Of a stretch of 64,000 nucleotides of DNA, positions 63,958 to 64,000 are shown in pieces. The translations under genes and the position numbers were made by a program. The first letter of the stretch is position 1. Each line of letters begins with the position of its first letter. This DNA is from Halomonas llamarensis. Lineage in GTDB: Bacteria > Pseudomonadota > Gammaproteobacteria > Pseudomonadales > Halomonadaceae. The DNA lies in the NCBI RefSeq assembly GCF_023555005.1, contig NZ_JAMJPJ010000008.1, positions 39,154 through 103,153 of the forward strand. Direction: 5' to 3'. Under the pieces are notes generated by a model that saw only the letters and a program-made list of their open reading frames with translations, did no database searches and was not told where the DNA came from.

Positions 63958-64000
63958 ATGGAAATAGTCAATACGGTCTTGCAGCAGATGTCCAGCCTCA
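63958..64000 (+). CDS. Start of an ORF cut by the window edge, possibly a transposase
   Basis: Only MEIVNTVLQQMSSL is visible. No clear ribosome site is present, which is common for insertion-sequence transposases. The preceding inverted repeat supports an insertion element, but fourteen residues cannot establish a family. Confidence 0.3.
   Translation, partial: MEIVNTVLQQMSSL

Overview
The window looks like chromosomal DNA of a moderately GC-rich gammaproteobacterium, most likely a member of the Halomonadaceae (Halomonas and relatives). The main reasons are a class I PHA synthase whose lipase-like box begins with Ser instead of Gly, a linked phasin, gammaproteobacterial gene orders (hemA-prfA-prmC; lolB-ispE-tRNA-prs-rplY-pth-ychF; lnt-corC-ybeY-ybeZ-miaB), and the protein sequences themselves. 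The family assignment is inferred from reading, not from a database search. Almost all of the window is compact core genome. No prophage or CRISPR array is present. The only hint of an insertion element is a short ORF start behind an inverted repeat at the right edge.

Region by region: (1) 99-5348, a Ter-type stress module: PP2C-like phosphatase and atypical kinase on +, facing TerB, a Ca2+/Na+ antiporter and a DUF1523 protein on -. (2) 5349-6322, a gene-poor stretch with several hairpins, then ybjQ and a tiny ORF. (3) 6411-15467, a zinc-limitation (Zur) operon: a near-consensus Zur box overlapping a TATAAT precedes a second CysRS, an FAD oxidoreductase with a Cys-rich tail, an SBF/ACR3-like transporter, a gamma-carbonic anhydrase-like protein, a ThrRS-HisI fusion, a decayed small ORF, a COG0523 (CobW) GTPase and FolE2. 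(4) 15702-24424, housekeeping and metabolic genes (DJ-1-like protein, M42 peptidase, Na+-dependent transporter, alpha/beta hydrolase, RssA-like patatin, Smr protein, prmB, aroC). (5) 24572-27721, the PHA granule locus (DUF6489-like protein, phasin, phaC) with a 16-bp tandem repeat before the phasin. (6) 27826-33256, lnt-corC-ybeY-ybeZ-miaB on -. (7) 33451-38078, three tRNA-Asn genes, a solitary ArsR, prc, apeB and tRNA-Met. (8) 38150-46819, mltF, ychF, pth, rplY, prs, tRNA-Gln, ispE, lolB and a TPR lipoprotein. (9) 46990-51532, hemA-prfA-prmC-lrp-moeB. (10) 51534-52900, two divergent bactofilins, one carrying a ZipA-like membrane anchor. (11) 52988-55382, ahpF and ahpC with an OxyR-like operator. 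(12) 55549-59734, potFGHI polyamine uptake. (13) 59780-63733, a DUF3617 protein, a YhiN flavoprotein, yqjDEK and outer-membrane phospholipase A.

The most interesting parts are the zinc-sparing operon and the bactofilin pair. In the zinc operon the HisI domain fused to ThrRS has lost one of the three known zinc-ligand cysteines (Cys to Asp in the DCD motif), while the CysRS and ThrRS paralogues keep every zinc ligand. An FAD enzyme and a transporter with no assigned role are embedded among the zinc-sparing genes. The second bactofilin starts with a transmembrane segment that closely resembles the N terminus of the division protein ZipA. All family names come from motif recognition and gene context; no search or structure prediction was run.
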